Shown piece by piece: positions 36,345 through 45,050 of a DNA stretch of 64,000 nt. The DNA is from Streptomyces gelaticus. GTDB taxonomy: Bacteria; Actinomycetota; Actinomycetes; Streptomycetales; Streptomycetaceae. The first letter of the stretch is position 1. Every line of letters starts with the position of its first letter. The notes beneath the pieces were generated by a model. It did no database searches and was not told where the DNA came from. It was given only the letters and a program-made list of their open reading frames with translations. The position numbers and the translations under genes are program-made. The stretch spans positions 126,564-190,563 of the forward strand of contig NZ_BMTF01000005.1 in the NCBI RefSeq assembly GCF_014649535.1. The letters run 5' to 3'.

Positions 36345-37040
36345 ATGCCGCATGTGTTGCTCATCGAGGACGACGCGTCCGTACGGGACGGGATGGAGCT
36401 CGTGCTGCGCCGGCACGGGTACGGCGTGGACACCGCCGCCACCGGCGAGCAGGCCCTCGCCCTGCTGGCCGGGGAGCGTGGCGCCCGGGTCGAACTGGCC
36501 GTGCTGGACCTGATGCTGCCCGGCATGGACGGCTTCGAGGTGTGCCGCCGCATCCGCGCCCGCTCGGCGACCCTGCCGATCATCATGCTGACCGCGCGCG
36601 GCGACGACCAGGACATCGTGGCGGGCCTGGAGGCGGGCGCCGACGACTACGTCGTCAAGCCGGTCACCGCCCCCGTCCTGGAGGCCCGCATCCGGGCCGC
36701 GCTGCGGCGCGCGGAACCGTCCGCACCGGCGCAGGGGGCGGGCGGCGATCTCGCCGGGCTGGTGATCGACCGCGCCGGGCTGACCGTCACCAAGCACGGC
36801 ACCCCCGTTCCGCTGCCGCCCACCGAACTGAGGCTGCTGCTGGAGCTCTCGGCCTCACCCTGCCGTGTCTTCAGCCGCGAACAGCTCCTCGCATCCGTCT
36901 GGGACCACACCTTCCTGGGCGACTCCCGGCTGGTGGACGCGGCGGTCGGCCGGCTGCGCGCCAAGCTGGAGGACGTAGCGTCCAAGCCCCGCTACGTCCA
37001 GACGGTGCGGGGCTTCGGCTACCGCTTCGGGCCGCTGTGA
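36345..37040 (+). CDS. OmpR-family response regulator
   Basis: A 231-aa regulator. The receiver has acidic LLIEDDAS, the phospho-Asp in LAVLDLMLPGMDGFE, Thr in IIMLTARGDD and Lys in YVVKPV. The winged-helix domain (about 130-230) ends VQTVRGFGYRFG. The histidine kinase gene overlaps it by four bases. It is divergent from the export operon, so that operon is the obvious candidate target, as in antimicrobial-peptide resistance modules. The start could also be the GTG at 36327, which adds six residues. Confidence 0.93.
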   Translation: MPHVLLIEDDASVRDGMELVLRRHGYGVDTAATGEQALALLAGERGARVELAVLDLMLPGMDGFEVCRRIRARSATLPIIMLTARGDDQDIVAGLEAGADDYVVKPVTAPVLEARIRAALRRAEPSAPAQGAGGDLAGLVIDRAGLTVTKHGTPVPLPPTELRLLLELSASPCRVFSREQLLASVWDHTFLGDSRLVDAAVGRLRAKLEDVASKPRYVQTVRGFGYRFGPL

Positions 37041-38602
37041 GCCGTACGGATCGCGCCGGGCGCCCCGCCGCCCCGAAGGGACGCTCGCGGTACCTCGTCG
37101 GCGGGCTGCGCACCCGGCTCGTCGTCACCTTCGTCGTCGTCGCCCTCATCAGCGCGGTGACCGCGACCGCTCTCGCCTACCGGGACGCCCGCACCGCCGT
37201 CCTCCAGCGCACCCAGAACGCGGCCGTGAACGACCTCCGGGCGCGGGTCGGCGCGGTGGCCGCCGACTTCGACGTACCGCCCGACCAGCGGTCGCTGTCC
37301 CGGTTCGCGGCGAAGGTGTCCGAGGGAATCGGCGGGAAGATCGTGGTCGCCCGCTACCAGGATCTGTCCGCCGTCTCCGACTCGCTCGCCGACACCACGT
37401 CGCGGATCACCGCCGAGCTGCGCGCCGCCGTGATGACCGGCGACGACGCCAAGTTCCAGCGGGTGCAGTGGCAGGGCATGCCCTATCTGGTCGTCGGCAT
37501 GCCCGTGACGTACGCCGACGGCGACCGCAGCACCTCCGGCCTGGAGGTCTACGCGATCACCGATCTGCGGGCCGAGCGCGACGACACGGCCGCGCTGCTG
37601 GACTCCGTACGGGCGGGCATCGTGCCGGTGGTGCTGCTGGCCGCCGTCCTCGCGCTGCTGGCCGCCGGGACGGTGCTGCGTCCGGTACGGAAGCTGGGCC
37701 GGGCCACCCGCGAGCTGGCGGCCGGGGACCTCGGCAGCCGGGTCGTCGTCACCGGGCACGACGAACTGGCCGACCTGGCACGGACGTTCAACGAGACCGC
37801 AGACGCGCTCCAGGCGTCCGACGCGGATCTGCGCGAGCAGGAGGCGAAGGCGCGCCGCTTCGTGGCGGACGTGTCGCACGAACTGCGCACACCCCTCGCG
37901 GCGATGACGATGGTGGCGACGGTGCTGGAGGAGGACGCCGACCAGCTGCCGCCGGACGCGGCCCGGGCGGCCCGTACCGTCGGCGCGGAGACGGCCCGGC
38001 TGTCCCGTCTGGTCGAGGACCTGATGGAGATCTCCCGCTTCGACGCCGGGGCGGCCCGGCTGAACGCGGCGGAGACCGACCTCGCCGACACCGTACGGGC
38101 GTCGCTGGCGCTGCGCGGCTGGACGGACCGGGTACGGACGGAGCTCGACGAGGGTGTACGGGCGGTGGTCGACCGGCGCCGCATCGACGTGATCGTCGCG
38201 AACCTGGTGGGCAATGCGCTGCGGCACGGCGCCCCGCCGGTCACCGTGACCCTCACGACGGCTCTCGCGGCGGGCGGCGAGTGGGTGGTGCTGTCCGTCG
38301 CCGACCACGGCCCGGGGCTGCCGCCGGGGGTGGGGGAGCGGGTCTTCGACCGGTTCTACAAGGCGGACGCGGCCCGCACCCGCGGCGCGGCCGACGACAG
38401 CGGACAGGGCAGCGGCCTGGGCACGGCGATCGCGCTGGAGAACGCCCTCCTGCACGGCGGCACGATCGAGGCGGCCAACGCGGCCAACGCGGCCAACGCG
38501 GCGGGCGCGGCGGGCGCGGCGGGCGCGGCCGGTGGACCGGGGCACGGCGCGGTGTTCACCCTGCGGCTGCCCCTGCGACGTACGGGAGAGGACACGGAGT
38601 GA
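37037..38602 (+). CDS. Sensor histidine kinase
   Basis: A 521-aa membrane kinase. Helix 1 (about 27-47), an extracytoplasmic sensor of about 145 residues and helix 2 (about 195-217) are followed by HAMP (VLRPVRKLGRATRELAAGDLG), HisKA with [14 protein letters not shown] and a HATPase with NLVGNALRHG, ADHGPGLPPG and GSGLGTAIA. The GTG start overlaps the regulator's TGA. Near the C-terminus, after the last ATPase motif, an in-frame Ala/Asn/Gly repeat (ANAANAANAAGAAGAAGAAG) interrupts the final strands. It is probably a slippage-prone insertion. Confidence 0.94.
   Translation: MSRTDRAGRPAAPKGRSRYLVGGLRTRLVVTFVVVALISAVTATALAYRDARTAVLQRTQNAAVNDLRARVGAVAADFDVPPDQRSLSRFAAKVSEGIGGKIVVARYQDLSAVSDSLADTTSRITAELRAAVMTGDDAKFQRVQWQGMPYLVVGMPVTYADGDRSTSGLEVYAITDLRAERDDTAALLDSVRAGIVPVVLLAAVLALLAAGTVLRPVRKLGRATRELAAGDLGSRVVVTGHDELADLARTFNETADALQASDADLREQEAKARRFVADVSHELRTPLAAMTMVATVLEEDADQLPPDAARAARTVGAETARLSRLVEDLMEISRFDAGAARLNAAETDLADTVRASLALRGWTDRVRTELDEGVRAVVDRRRIDVIVANLVGNALRHGAPPVTVTLTTALAAGGEWVVLSVADHGPGLPPGVGERVFDRFYKADAARTRGAADDSGQGSGLGTAIALENALLHGGTIEAANAANAANAAGAAGAAGAAGGPGHGAVFTLRLPLRRTGEDTE
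38471..38524 (+). repeat. Six 9-bp tandem units in the histidine kinase gene
   Basis: Three copies of GCGGCCAAC are followed by three of GCGGCGGGC, perfect and in frame, encoding ANA and AGA units. Nine-base units keep the frame whatever the copy number, so length variation between strains is likely. Confidence 0.85.
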
Positions 38603-39090
38603 AGCTCCGACAGGGCATCGCGGTCGCCGCGCTGGGGGCCGCCCTCGTGGGCTGCGGCGTCCAGCCGACCGGGGTGATAGGCGCGGGCGAGCCCGCGTCC
38701 GGTCTGACGCGCGGTATGCGGCTGTACTACGCGTCGGCGAGCGGGCTGCGCGCGGTGCCGCTGATCGACCAGGAGGTCAAGGACCTCGACAGCGTGCTGA
38801 AGCTGCTCGGCGCGAGGATGCCGCCCGCCGATCAGGGCGGGCTCACCTCCCTGGTCCACCTCGGCGGCTACTCGGCGACCGGCTCGGGCACCCGGGTCAC
38901 GGTGCGGCTGGAGGGCCTGTACGCGGAGTCGGGACGCGACCTGGGCACAGGTCAGCTGGTGTGCACGCTGGCGCGCGCCCAGTCCGTACTCGAACCGAAG
39001 GTCAGGACCGACGACGTCGAGGTCACCCTGCGCCCGTCCGAGGGCCCCGCGCTGGGCCCCTACCGGTGCGCGGAGTTCCTCGACGGGTGA
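38599..39090 (+). CDS. Lipoprotein, third gene of the two-component operon
   Basis: A 163-aa protein. The signal KLRQGIAVAALGAALVGCG has a lipobox L-V-G-C. The mature part (MRLYYASASGLRAVPLI to TLRPSEGPALGPYRCAEFLDG) resembles a GerMN-like or LpqB-type small lipoprotein, with one later Cys pair (LVCTL, YRCAEF). The GTG start overlaps the kinase stop by four bases, so it is co-translated with the kinase. It may modulate kinase sensing outside the membrane, but nothing shows this directly. Confidence 0.8.
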   Translation: MKLRQGIAVAALGAALVGCGVQPTGVIGAGEPASGLTRGMRLYYASASGLRAVPLIDQEVKDLDSVLKLLGARMPPADQGGLTSLVHLGGYSATGSGTRVTVRLEGLYAESGRDLGTGQLVCTLARAQSVLEPKVRTDDVEVTLRPSEGPALGPYRCAEFLDG

Positions 39091-39270
39091 GCCGCGGACG
39101 GGGACGAGGCAGCACTTGTGACCGCGAACCGGTGTCGGACGAATACGCTACGCCCCGGATCCTCGCCCCTCAGGCGTTGCCCCCAGCTCCGCCAGGATCC
39201 CCTCCGCTGCATGGGCTACACCAGGGCCACAGCCGGAGAGTGCGTCCGCGCCCCCTCGTGGGTGCTTGGG

Positions 39271-39741
39271 TCAGCCGGGCACGGACTTCGACGGGCCGGT
39301 GCCGTCGGACGGCTCACCCGTCTCGGCCGGCGTCTTTCCGCTCCGGTCCTGCTCCGGCGCCGGCAAAACGGTGAGGTACCACTTGCCGCCGTCGCGGGTG
39401 ATGGTGAGACTCTCGCTGTAGTCGGCGCCCTTGTTGTCCTTGGCGGTGATTTTCGCGGACCCGACATCGGGACCGAGATCGTAGTCGATCCGGATGTCGT
39501 CGACCACGAGGCCGCGGCCGCCCTTCTCCTCGATGACCTTCTCGGCATCCCGCTCAGCAGCCGGGCCGGTTGCCCCGTCCAGCTTCAACAGAGCTTCCGT
39601 ATCACGTTCGTTGAGCGCGGTGATGTACGCCTCGACCGTCTCGCGGTCACTGCCTGCCTTCGGCTCGGAGTCGCCGCTGTTGCACCCGGCCAGGCCGAGC
39701 AGGGCGGCGAGGGCGACGCCGGCGAAGTAGCGCCTGTTCAT
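39271..39741 (-). CDS. Small lipoprotein (DUF4878/NTF2-like)
   Basis: A 156-aa protein with signal MNRRYFAGVALAALLGLAGCN (lipobox L-A-G-C). The mature domain begins DRETVEAYITALNERDTEALLKL, the usual helix start of DUF4878/NTF2-like extracellular domains, continues ITAKDNKGADYSESLTITRDGGKWYL, and ends in a Pro/Ser/Gly tail. The ATG at 39741 follows GAGGGAAAC. It starts 7 bases after the neighbouring secreted-protein gene, so the two form an operon. The role is unknown. Confidence 0.8.
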   Translation of the reverse strand: MNRRYFAGVALAALLGLAGCNSGDSEPKAGSDRETVEAYITALNERDTEALLKLDGATGPAAERDAEKVIEEKGGRGLVVDDIRIDYDLGPDVGSAKITAKDNKGADYSESLTITRDGGKWYLTVLPAPEQDRSGKTPAETGEPSDGTGPSKSVPG

Positions 39742-39748
39742 GTTTCCC

Positions 39749-40390
39749 TCACAGAAGTTCGGTTGTCGCGGAGGCCGTGCCCTTGTCGCCTTCGTTCTCC
39801 GAATCCGGAGCCGGGGCGTCGGCAGGGTCGGCGATCTGAGTGCTTGGCGCGGGCCCGCCATCGACCTCGGCCTTGTCCTTTGCCAGCAGCCATGCGCCGG
39901 ACGTGTTCCGCGTGAACGTCAGTGTGTGGGGGACTGAGTACTCCTCGTACTCCGGAGCCCCGTCGGCCACCTCGGCTGCGGTGAACGGAAGATGGAGGCG
40001 TCCGTACTCGGTGATGTGCGAGGTCGTGGTGTCCCCGTTGGTTGTCGTGTCGAGCACGGTCACGTCGACCTCGGCGTACGTATAGCCGCCGTCGGCCTTC
40101 TTGTAGACGTTGCCCTTTCGGGCCAGTGCGGCAAGGTCACGCTGTAGTTCGGCCCTCATCGGCCCCGTGGCCGCGGACAGGACGTCAGCCGAACGCAACC
40201 GCGCCGGGTTCGTGGTCAGCGCATCGGCACGCTGCTGCAGGTAGCGCTCGGCCAACAGAGAGAGTTGGCCTGAATCCGGCGCCGTCGAAGGTTGGTTCGC
40301 AGAATCCGCTGACGCGGCAGTGCCGGCGGACAGCAGCGCTGTGGCTAATACCGAGACGACGATGCGTCTGTGCGATGCGCGCATGCGCAT
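39749..40390 (-). CDS. Secreted protein of unknown function
   Basis: A 212-aa protein with a signal peptide (RRIVVSVLATALLSAGTAASA). The mature part starts helical (LSLLAERYLQQRADALTTN, RAELQRDLAALARKGNVYKKA), then strands (YTYAEVDVTVLDTTTNGD, SVPHTLTFTRNTSGAWLLAKDKAEVDG). It ends in an Asp/Pro/Glu-rich tail. This resembles the N-terminal part of actinobacterial amidase-domain or CHAP-like exported proteins but has no catalytic motif. The ATG at 40390 is behind GGGGGAAAC. It is the first gene of a two-gene operon with the lipoprotein gene. Confidence 0.75.
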   Translation of the reverse strand: MRMRASHRRIVVSVLATALLSAGTAASADSANQPSTAPDSGQLSLLAERYLQQRADALTTNPARLRSADVLSAATGPMRAELQRDLAALARKGNVYKKADGGYTYAEVDVTVLDTTTNGDTTTSHITEYGRLHLPFTAAEVADGAPEYEEYSVPHTLTFTRNTSGAWLLAKDKAEVDGGPAPSTQIADPADAPAPDSENEGDKGTASATTELL

Positions 40391-41060
40391 GTTTCCCCCA
40401 AGAACTTGATGGCTGATCGTGGTCAAGGGTGTCTTAGCATGAGGAAACGTTCACGGCGCGAAGCGTTCCTGTCTGAAATCGGTACTGAGGTTGACTGATA
40501 AGGCTTGCTGCGGGATCCGCTGGACGGCATGAAGTTGCTTTCGCAACCATTATTCTCTCGGGGAGCGGGGATCGTGGGCGTGTCGGCGCGGGTGAAGATG
40601 ACGTGGGCGGAGCCGGGCACAGGTTCCGCCGGTGACATCGCTTCCGGACGGCCTTCGACGGTTGCTCATACGCCCTCGTCGTGGACGGCCAACATGTGCG
40701 CAGGCATGTTGCCGCAGTCGACGTCTGCACCCACGCACACGACTGACCCGCAGCGTGCTGCACGCCGGGTACGAGGGCGGGCACACCTGTCATATCGGGC
40801 AGTTCTTCGTCGCGGAGTTCGCGATCCTCGACTCGGCGAAGGTCGAACCTCCGTTCCCCCGCGGAGGGGAAGGACCCGGAACGTACATGCACGGGACGGC
40901 TTCGGGGCCCTTCGGCGCAAGTGTCCGGCGGGGGATACAGCCGTATGGCCCCGTACGGATTCGCGCTCGCGCGACGCGGCGTTAACTGGGGGCGGCGGCA
41001 AGAGGCGTGACGGGGAGCTCGCCCGTGCCGCCGTCACCCCATTGCCGCTGAGGAGTTCCT
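40391..41060. other. 670-bp region without a confident gene
   Basis: No complete gene is convincing here. On the plus strand a GTG at 40574 behind GGGAGCGGGG opens a frame with good codon use (VGVSARVKMTWAEPGTGSA). From about 40642 a shifted frame reads RTAFDGCSYALVVDGQ and ends THAHD at the TGA at 40744. This suggests a small frameshifted gene of unknown family. Downstream, 40750-41030 shows no consistent coding frame. The first 150 bases presumably hold the promoter of the minus-strand secreted-protein operon. Confidence 0.35.
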
Positions 41061-41888
41061 GTGTCCGTGTTCCGTCCGTCGTCCCTCCGGCGTCCCCCGT
41101 ACGCCGTCCACGCCGGTACCTGTGCCGCCGCGCTGCTGCTGCTCACCGCGTGCGGCGACACCACCTCCGATACCGCCACCGGAAAACCGGCCGTCCGGGC
41201 GTCCTCCTCGGTTTCCTCCGGTGTCGCGGGTCCGCAGGCCGACGGGGTACGCAGACGGGCCGCCCCCGGGCCGTACGCGCCGGTCGTCCGGCCGCGAGAG
41301 ATTCCAGCGCTGGGACCGAAGACCCGGGCCGCGATCCCGGCGTCCTCCAAACAGGTCTTCGTCGTCACCGGCGACGGCTACGACTCCAGCCGGTCCACCG
41401 CGGTCCTCTACGCCCGCGACAACCCGGCCCTGGGATGGCTGCCCGTCACCACCCGCTGGCCGGCCCACAACGCGCTGAACGGCTGGACCGACGAGCACTG
41501 GGAGAACGACCTCCGTTCCCCGGTCGGGGTCTACGGGCTGACGCACGCGGGCGGCCTGTACGACCCTCCCGAGACAGCGCTCCCCTATGACCGGAACCCG
41601 GCGTTCGTGGTGAGCGGCGAGGGCTTCGACGGGGAGCCGCTCGAAGGGTCCTTCGACTACGTCATCGCCGTCGACTACAACCGGACCCCCGGCGTCACCC
41701 CCCTCGACCCCGAACGCCCGCTCGGCAAGGAACGCGGCGGCGGCATCTGGATCCACGTCGACCACGGCGGCCCGACCCAGGGCTGCATCTCCCTCCCCCT
41801 GGAACGGATGCGGGAACTCCTGAGCACCCTCGACCCGGCGAAGAAACCGGTCGTCGTGATGGGCGACGCGGAGGCCCTGGAGCGGTGA
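41061..41888 (+). CDS. L,D-transpeptidase (YkuD) lipoprotein
   Basis: A 275-aa protein. The signal AVHAGTCAAALLLLTACG has a lipobox L-T-A-C, so it is anchored outside the membrane. After a low-complexity linker the catalytic domain begins VFVVTGDGYDSSRSTAVLYA and ends with the active-site block GGGIWIHVDHGGPTQGCISL, which fits the His...Cys arrangement of the family. These enzymes make 3-3 crosslinks in peptidoglycan or attach proteins to it. The variant here, with a long loop (ENDLRSPVGVYGLTHAGGLY), resembles Streptomyces secreted YkuD-like proteins. The start is the GTG at 41061 after GAGGAGTTCCT. Confidence 0.85.
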   Translation: MSVFRPSSLRRPPYAVHAGTCAAALLLLTACGDTTSDTATGKPAVRASSSVSSGVAGPQADGVRRRAAPGPYAPVVRPREIPALGPKTRAAIPASSKQVFVVTGDGYDSSRSTAVLYARDNPALGWLPVTTRWPAHNALNGWTDEHWENDLRSPVGVYGLTHAGGLYDPPETALPYDRNPAFVVSGEGFDGEPLEGSFDYVIAVDYNRTPGVTPLDPERPLGKERGGGIWIHVDHGGPTQGCISLPLERMRELLSTLDPAKKPVVVMGDAEALER

Positions 41889-41953
41889 ACGGGATACGGG
41901 CCGGGAGGTGGGCCCGTACTCTGGACGCGGACGGTTTTCCTCCAGGAGGCAGT

Positions 41954-42532
41954 GTGGTCGAGCGGTGCGGGCTCACCCAGGAGGCCTTCGAGGATCTCGC
42001 CGGACATGCTCGGCGGGTCGAGGAAGCACCGTGGCTGGAGTTCTTGAACGGGAAGCCGGCCTTCAAGGTTCGGCCGTACGGAAGTCGCGGGCGGGTCGTC
42101 GAATGGCTGACGACGTGTCTGTGCGTGCAGGCCGACCAGGGCCATTGGCTCTTCGCCGGACAGGGGCTGCACATCGAGACGCACAGCAAGGGCAACGCCC
42201 GCCCGGACGGCGCACTCGCCCCGCTCGACAATTTCGTCGGCCAAGGCGAATGGGCCAGCCCCGACGGCGTCCTGATGGTCGTCGAGGTCACCTCGTACGA
42301 CGAGGACACCGACCGCCGGGACCGGGTCGAGAAGCCGCGCGCGTATGCCGAGACCGGCATTCCCGTCTACCTGCTCATCGACCGCGGTACCTGTGAGGTC
42401 AAGGTGCACTCGCAGCCCGACGGGGTGCGGTACGAGCAGGTGGTGACGGTGCCGTACGGGAAGACCGTCGAGCTCCCCGACCCGGTGGGCATCGAACTCG
42501 ACACCGAACCGCTGAAGAACTGGGTCCGCTGA
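41954..42532 (+). CDS. Uma2-family (DUF820) putative endonuclease, second copy
   Basis: A 192-aa Uma2 protein. The key segments are WLEFLNGKPAFKVRP (divergent from the usual ELIDG), NARPDGALAPLDNF (PD), VLMVVEVTSYDEDTDRRDRVEKPRAYAE (the E...K site) and IPVYLLIDRG. The GTG at 41954 follows AGGAGG at the right distance; an in-frame start at 41885 would overlap the L,D-transpeptidase gene and lacks such a site. The family has unknown function and is expanded in Streptomyces. It is distantly related to the gene at 22949. Confidence 0.88.
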   Translation: MVERCGLTQEAFEDLAGHARRVEEAPWLEFLNGKPAFKVRPYGSRGRVVEWLTTCLCVQADQGHWLFAGQGLHIETHSKGNARPDGALAPLDNFVGQGEWASPDGVLMVVEVTSYDEDTDRRDRVEKPRAYAETGIPVYLLIDRGTCEVKVHSQPDGVRYEQVVTVPYGKTVELPDPVGIELDTEPLKNWVR

Positions 42533-42546
42533 CCACGAGCGGCAGT

Positions 42547-42590
42547 ACGGCGAAGGGCGGGACCGACAGCGCGGTCCCGCCCTTCGCCGT
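42547..42590. terminator. Strong bidirectional terminator
   Basis: A perfect 19-bp stem (ACGGCGAAGGGCGGGACCG with CGGTCCCGCCCTTCGCCGT) and a 6-base loop lies between the convergent Uma2 and methionyl-tRNA synthetase genes. Confidence 0.92.
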
Positions 42591-42607
42591 GTGTACGCGA
42601 GTGCCGC

Positions 42608-44248
42608 CTACGCGGCCTTCTCCTCCAGGCGCGGGAACAGCACCGCGCCCTTCGTCACCGTCGAGCCCGCCGGGAGCCGGCCCCAGCTGCCGGCGTCCTG
42701 GACGCGCTGGTCGGCCAGGGCGCCCAGGGACTCCTCGGCGCCCAGGGACTCCCACAGCTTCTGCGAGGTCTCCGGCATCACGGCGTTCAGCAGGACGGCG
42801 ACACCGCGCAGCGACTCGGCGGCCGTGTAGAGGATCGTGGCGAGCCGGGCCTGGCTCTCGGGGGAGCCCGCTGCGTCAGCAGCATCAGAGAATGCAGTCT
42901 TGGCGACCTTCCAGGGCTCCTGCTCCGTGATGTAGCCGTTGACCTGCTTCACGAAGTCGAAGATCGCCAGGATGCCGGCCTGGAAGTCCAGCTCCTCGCC
43001 GATCTTCTCGTCGGCCGCGGCGACGGCCTTCGCCAGACCCTCCTGGACCGCCTGCTCGGCGTCACCCGCTGCGGTGGCCTCCGGGAGTGCCCCGCCGAAG
43101 TACTTGCCGACCATCGCCGCGACGCGCGAGGCGAGGTTGCCGTAGTCGTTGGCGAGCTCGGAGGTGTAGCGGGCCGAGAAGTCCTCCCAGGAGAACGAGC
43201 CGTCGCTGCCGAACGCGATGGCGCGCAGGAAGTACCAGCGGTATGCGTCCACGCCGAAGTGCGAGGTCAGGTCCTGCGGCTTGATGCCCGTCAGGTTCGA
43301 CTTCGACATCTTCTCGCCGCCGACCATCAGCCAGCCGTTGGCCGCGATCCGGCCCGGCAGCGGCAGACCCTGCGCCATCAGCATCGCGGGCCAGATCACC
43401 GCGTGGAAGCGGAGGATGTCCTTGCCCACCAGGTGCACATCGGCGGGGAACGTCCCGTCGAACTTCTCCTGGTCGGCGCCGTAGCCGACCGCCGTGGCGT
43501 AGTTCAGCAGGGCGTCGACCCACACATAGATGACGTGCTTCTCGTCCCACGGCACCGGGACGCCCCAGTCGAAGGTCGAGCGGGAGATGGAGAGGTCCTG
43601 GAGGCCCTGCTTGACGAAGTTCACGACCTCGTTGCGGGCGGACTCGGGCTGGATGAAGCCCGGGTTGTTCGCGTAGAACTCCATCAGCTTCGGGCCGTAG
43701 GCGCTCAGCTTGAAGAAGTAGTTCTCCTCCTTGAGGATCTCCACCGGCTTCTTGTGGATCGGGCACAGCTTGACGCCGTTCTCGTCCTCCACGAGGTCGC
43801 CGGGGAGCTTGTACTCCTCGCAGCCCACGCAGTACGGGCCCTCGTAGCCGCCCTTGTAGATCTCACCCTTGTCGTACAGGTCCTGCACGAACTCCTGCAC
43901 CCGGTCGGTGTGGCGCTTCTCCGTCGTACGGATGAAGTCGTCGTTCGCGATGTGCAGGTGCTCCCAGAGGGGCTTCCAGGCCTCCTCGACGAGCTTGTCG
44001 CACCACTCCTGCGGGGTGACCTTGTTCGCCTCGGCAGTGCGCATGATCTTCTGACCGTGCTCGTCCGTGCCGGTGAGGTACCACACCTTCTCGCCGCGCT
44101 GGCGGTGCCAGCGCGTGAGCACGTCGCCTGCGACGGTCGTGTAGGCGTGGCCCAGGTGAGGAGCGTCGTTGACGTAGTAGATGGGGGTCGATACGTAGAA
44201 ATTCTTCACGCCGTCGCCCCCTTGCTTCTCGGATCCAGTGGCCGCCAT
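42608..44248 (-). CDS. metG: Methionyl-tRNA synthetase
   Basis: A 546-aa class I synthetase that charges initiator and elongator tRNA-Met. The Rossmann core has STPIYYVNDAPHLGHAYTT (HIGH-like) and KMSKSN. The zinc knuckle between the core halves has CVGCEEYKLPGDLV and CPIHKKP. The C-terminal helical anticodon domain ends without the extra dimerisation domain seen in E. coli MetG. The ATG at 44248 begins a short charged N-terminal extension (MAATGSEKQGGDGVK); an internal GTG at 14 codons would also give a full enzyme. A divergent two-component operon starts 148 bases away. Confidence 0.97.
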   Translation of the reverse strand: MAATGSEKQGGDGVKNFYVSTPIYYVNDAPHLGHAYTTVAGDVLTRWHRQRGEKVWYLTGTDEHGQKIMRTAEANKVTPQEWCDKLVEEAWKPLWEHLHIANDDFIRTTEKRHTDRVQEFVQDLYDKGEIYKGGYEGPYCVGCEEYKLPGDLVEDENGVKLCPIHKKPVEILKEENYFFKLSAYGPKLMEFYANNPGFIQPESARNEVVNFVKQGLQDLSISRSTFDWGVPVPWDEKHVIYVWVDALLNYATAVGYGADQEKFDGTFPADVHLVGKDILRFHAVIWPAMLMAQGLPLPGRIAANGWLMVGGEKMSKSNLTGIKPQDLTSHFGVDAYRWYFLRAIAFGSDGSFSWEDFSARYTSELANDYGNLASRVAAMVGKYFGGALPEATAAGDAEQAVQEGLAKAVAAADEKIGEELDFQAGILAIFDFVKQVNGYITEQEPWKVAKTAFSDAADAAGSPESQARLATILYTAAESLRGVAVLLNAVMPETSQKLWESLGAEESLGALADQRVQDAGSWGRLPAGSTVTKGAVLFPRLEEKAA

Positions 44249-44396
44249 GGTCGAAATCCTAACGGCCTGCGGGAGATCAACTCACACAGATAAACCCGGC
44301 CACCGGCATGGAGACCTTTGCGAAACATCCCTTCCCGTAACAAAGACGCATCCTGGGAGGGAGTGGACACGCGTGTACGAGGCAGGGGACATCACG

Positions 44397-45050
44397 ATGC
44401 GGGTACTGGTCGCCGAGGACGAGGAGATCCTGGCGGAGCTGGTCGCCACCGGGCTGCGGCGGGCCGGGTTCGCCGTCGACACGGTGTACAGCGGTGACGC
44501 CGCCCTCGCCTACCTCGGGCTGCACGACTACGACGTCGTCGTCCTCGACCGCGACCTGCCACGGGTGCACGGCGACGACGTGGCGCGGAGGCTGGTCGCC
44601 TCCGGCGCCCGGACCAGGATCCTGATGCTCACCGCCGCCGGCTCCATGGAGGACCGGGTCGCCGGACTCGACCTCGGCGCCGACGACTACCTGGGCAAGC
44701 CCTTCGAATTCCCCGAGCTGGTCTCGCGGGTACGGGCGCTGCGGCGGCGCAGCGCCCGCCCCGTGCCGCCGCAGCTGGAACGGCACGGCGTCCGGCTCGA
44801 CACCGTACGGCGCACCGCCTCGCGGGACGGGCAGGAGCTGGACCTCTCGCCGAAGGAGTTCACCGTGCTCCAGCTGCTGCTGGAGGCCGACGGCGGGACC
44901 GTCAGCGCCGAGGAACTGCTGGAGCGGGCCTGGGACGCCAACGCCGACCCCTTCACCGGCGCCGTCCGCGTCTGCATGAGCAAGCTTCGCGGGAAGCTCG
45001 GCGAACCGGCACTGATCCGTACGGTGCAGGGCGTGGGGTACGCACTGTGA
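44397..45050 (+). CDS. OmpR-family response regulator
   Basis: A 217-aa regulator. The receiver has VLVAEDEE, the phospho-Asp in DVVVLDRDLPRVHGDD, Thr in ILMLTAAGS and Lys in YLGKPFEF. The winged-helix domain (about 125-217) contains LDLSPKEFTVLQLLLEADGG and VQGVGYAL. It is of the CutR/TcrA-like kind common in Streptomyces. The ATG at 44397 is preceded by GGCAGGGGAC. The kinase gene overlaps the stop by four bases. Confidence 0.94.
   Translation: MRVLVAEDEEILAELVATGLRRAGFAVDTVYSGDAALAYLGLHDYDVVVLDRDLPRVHGDDVARRLVASGARTRILMLTAAGSMEDRVAGLDLGADDYLGKPFEFPELVSRVRALRRRSARPVPPQLERHGVRLDTVRRTASRDGQELDLSPKEFTVLQLLLEADGGTVSAEELLERAWDANADPFTGAVRVCMSKLRGKLGEPALIRTVQGVGYAL

Noticed and set aside
39905..39920. 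GTTCCGCGTGAACG as a further parS copy
   Set aside because: Four mismatches, including the central A; inside a gene.
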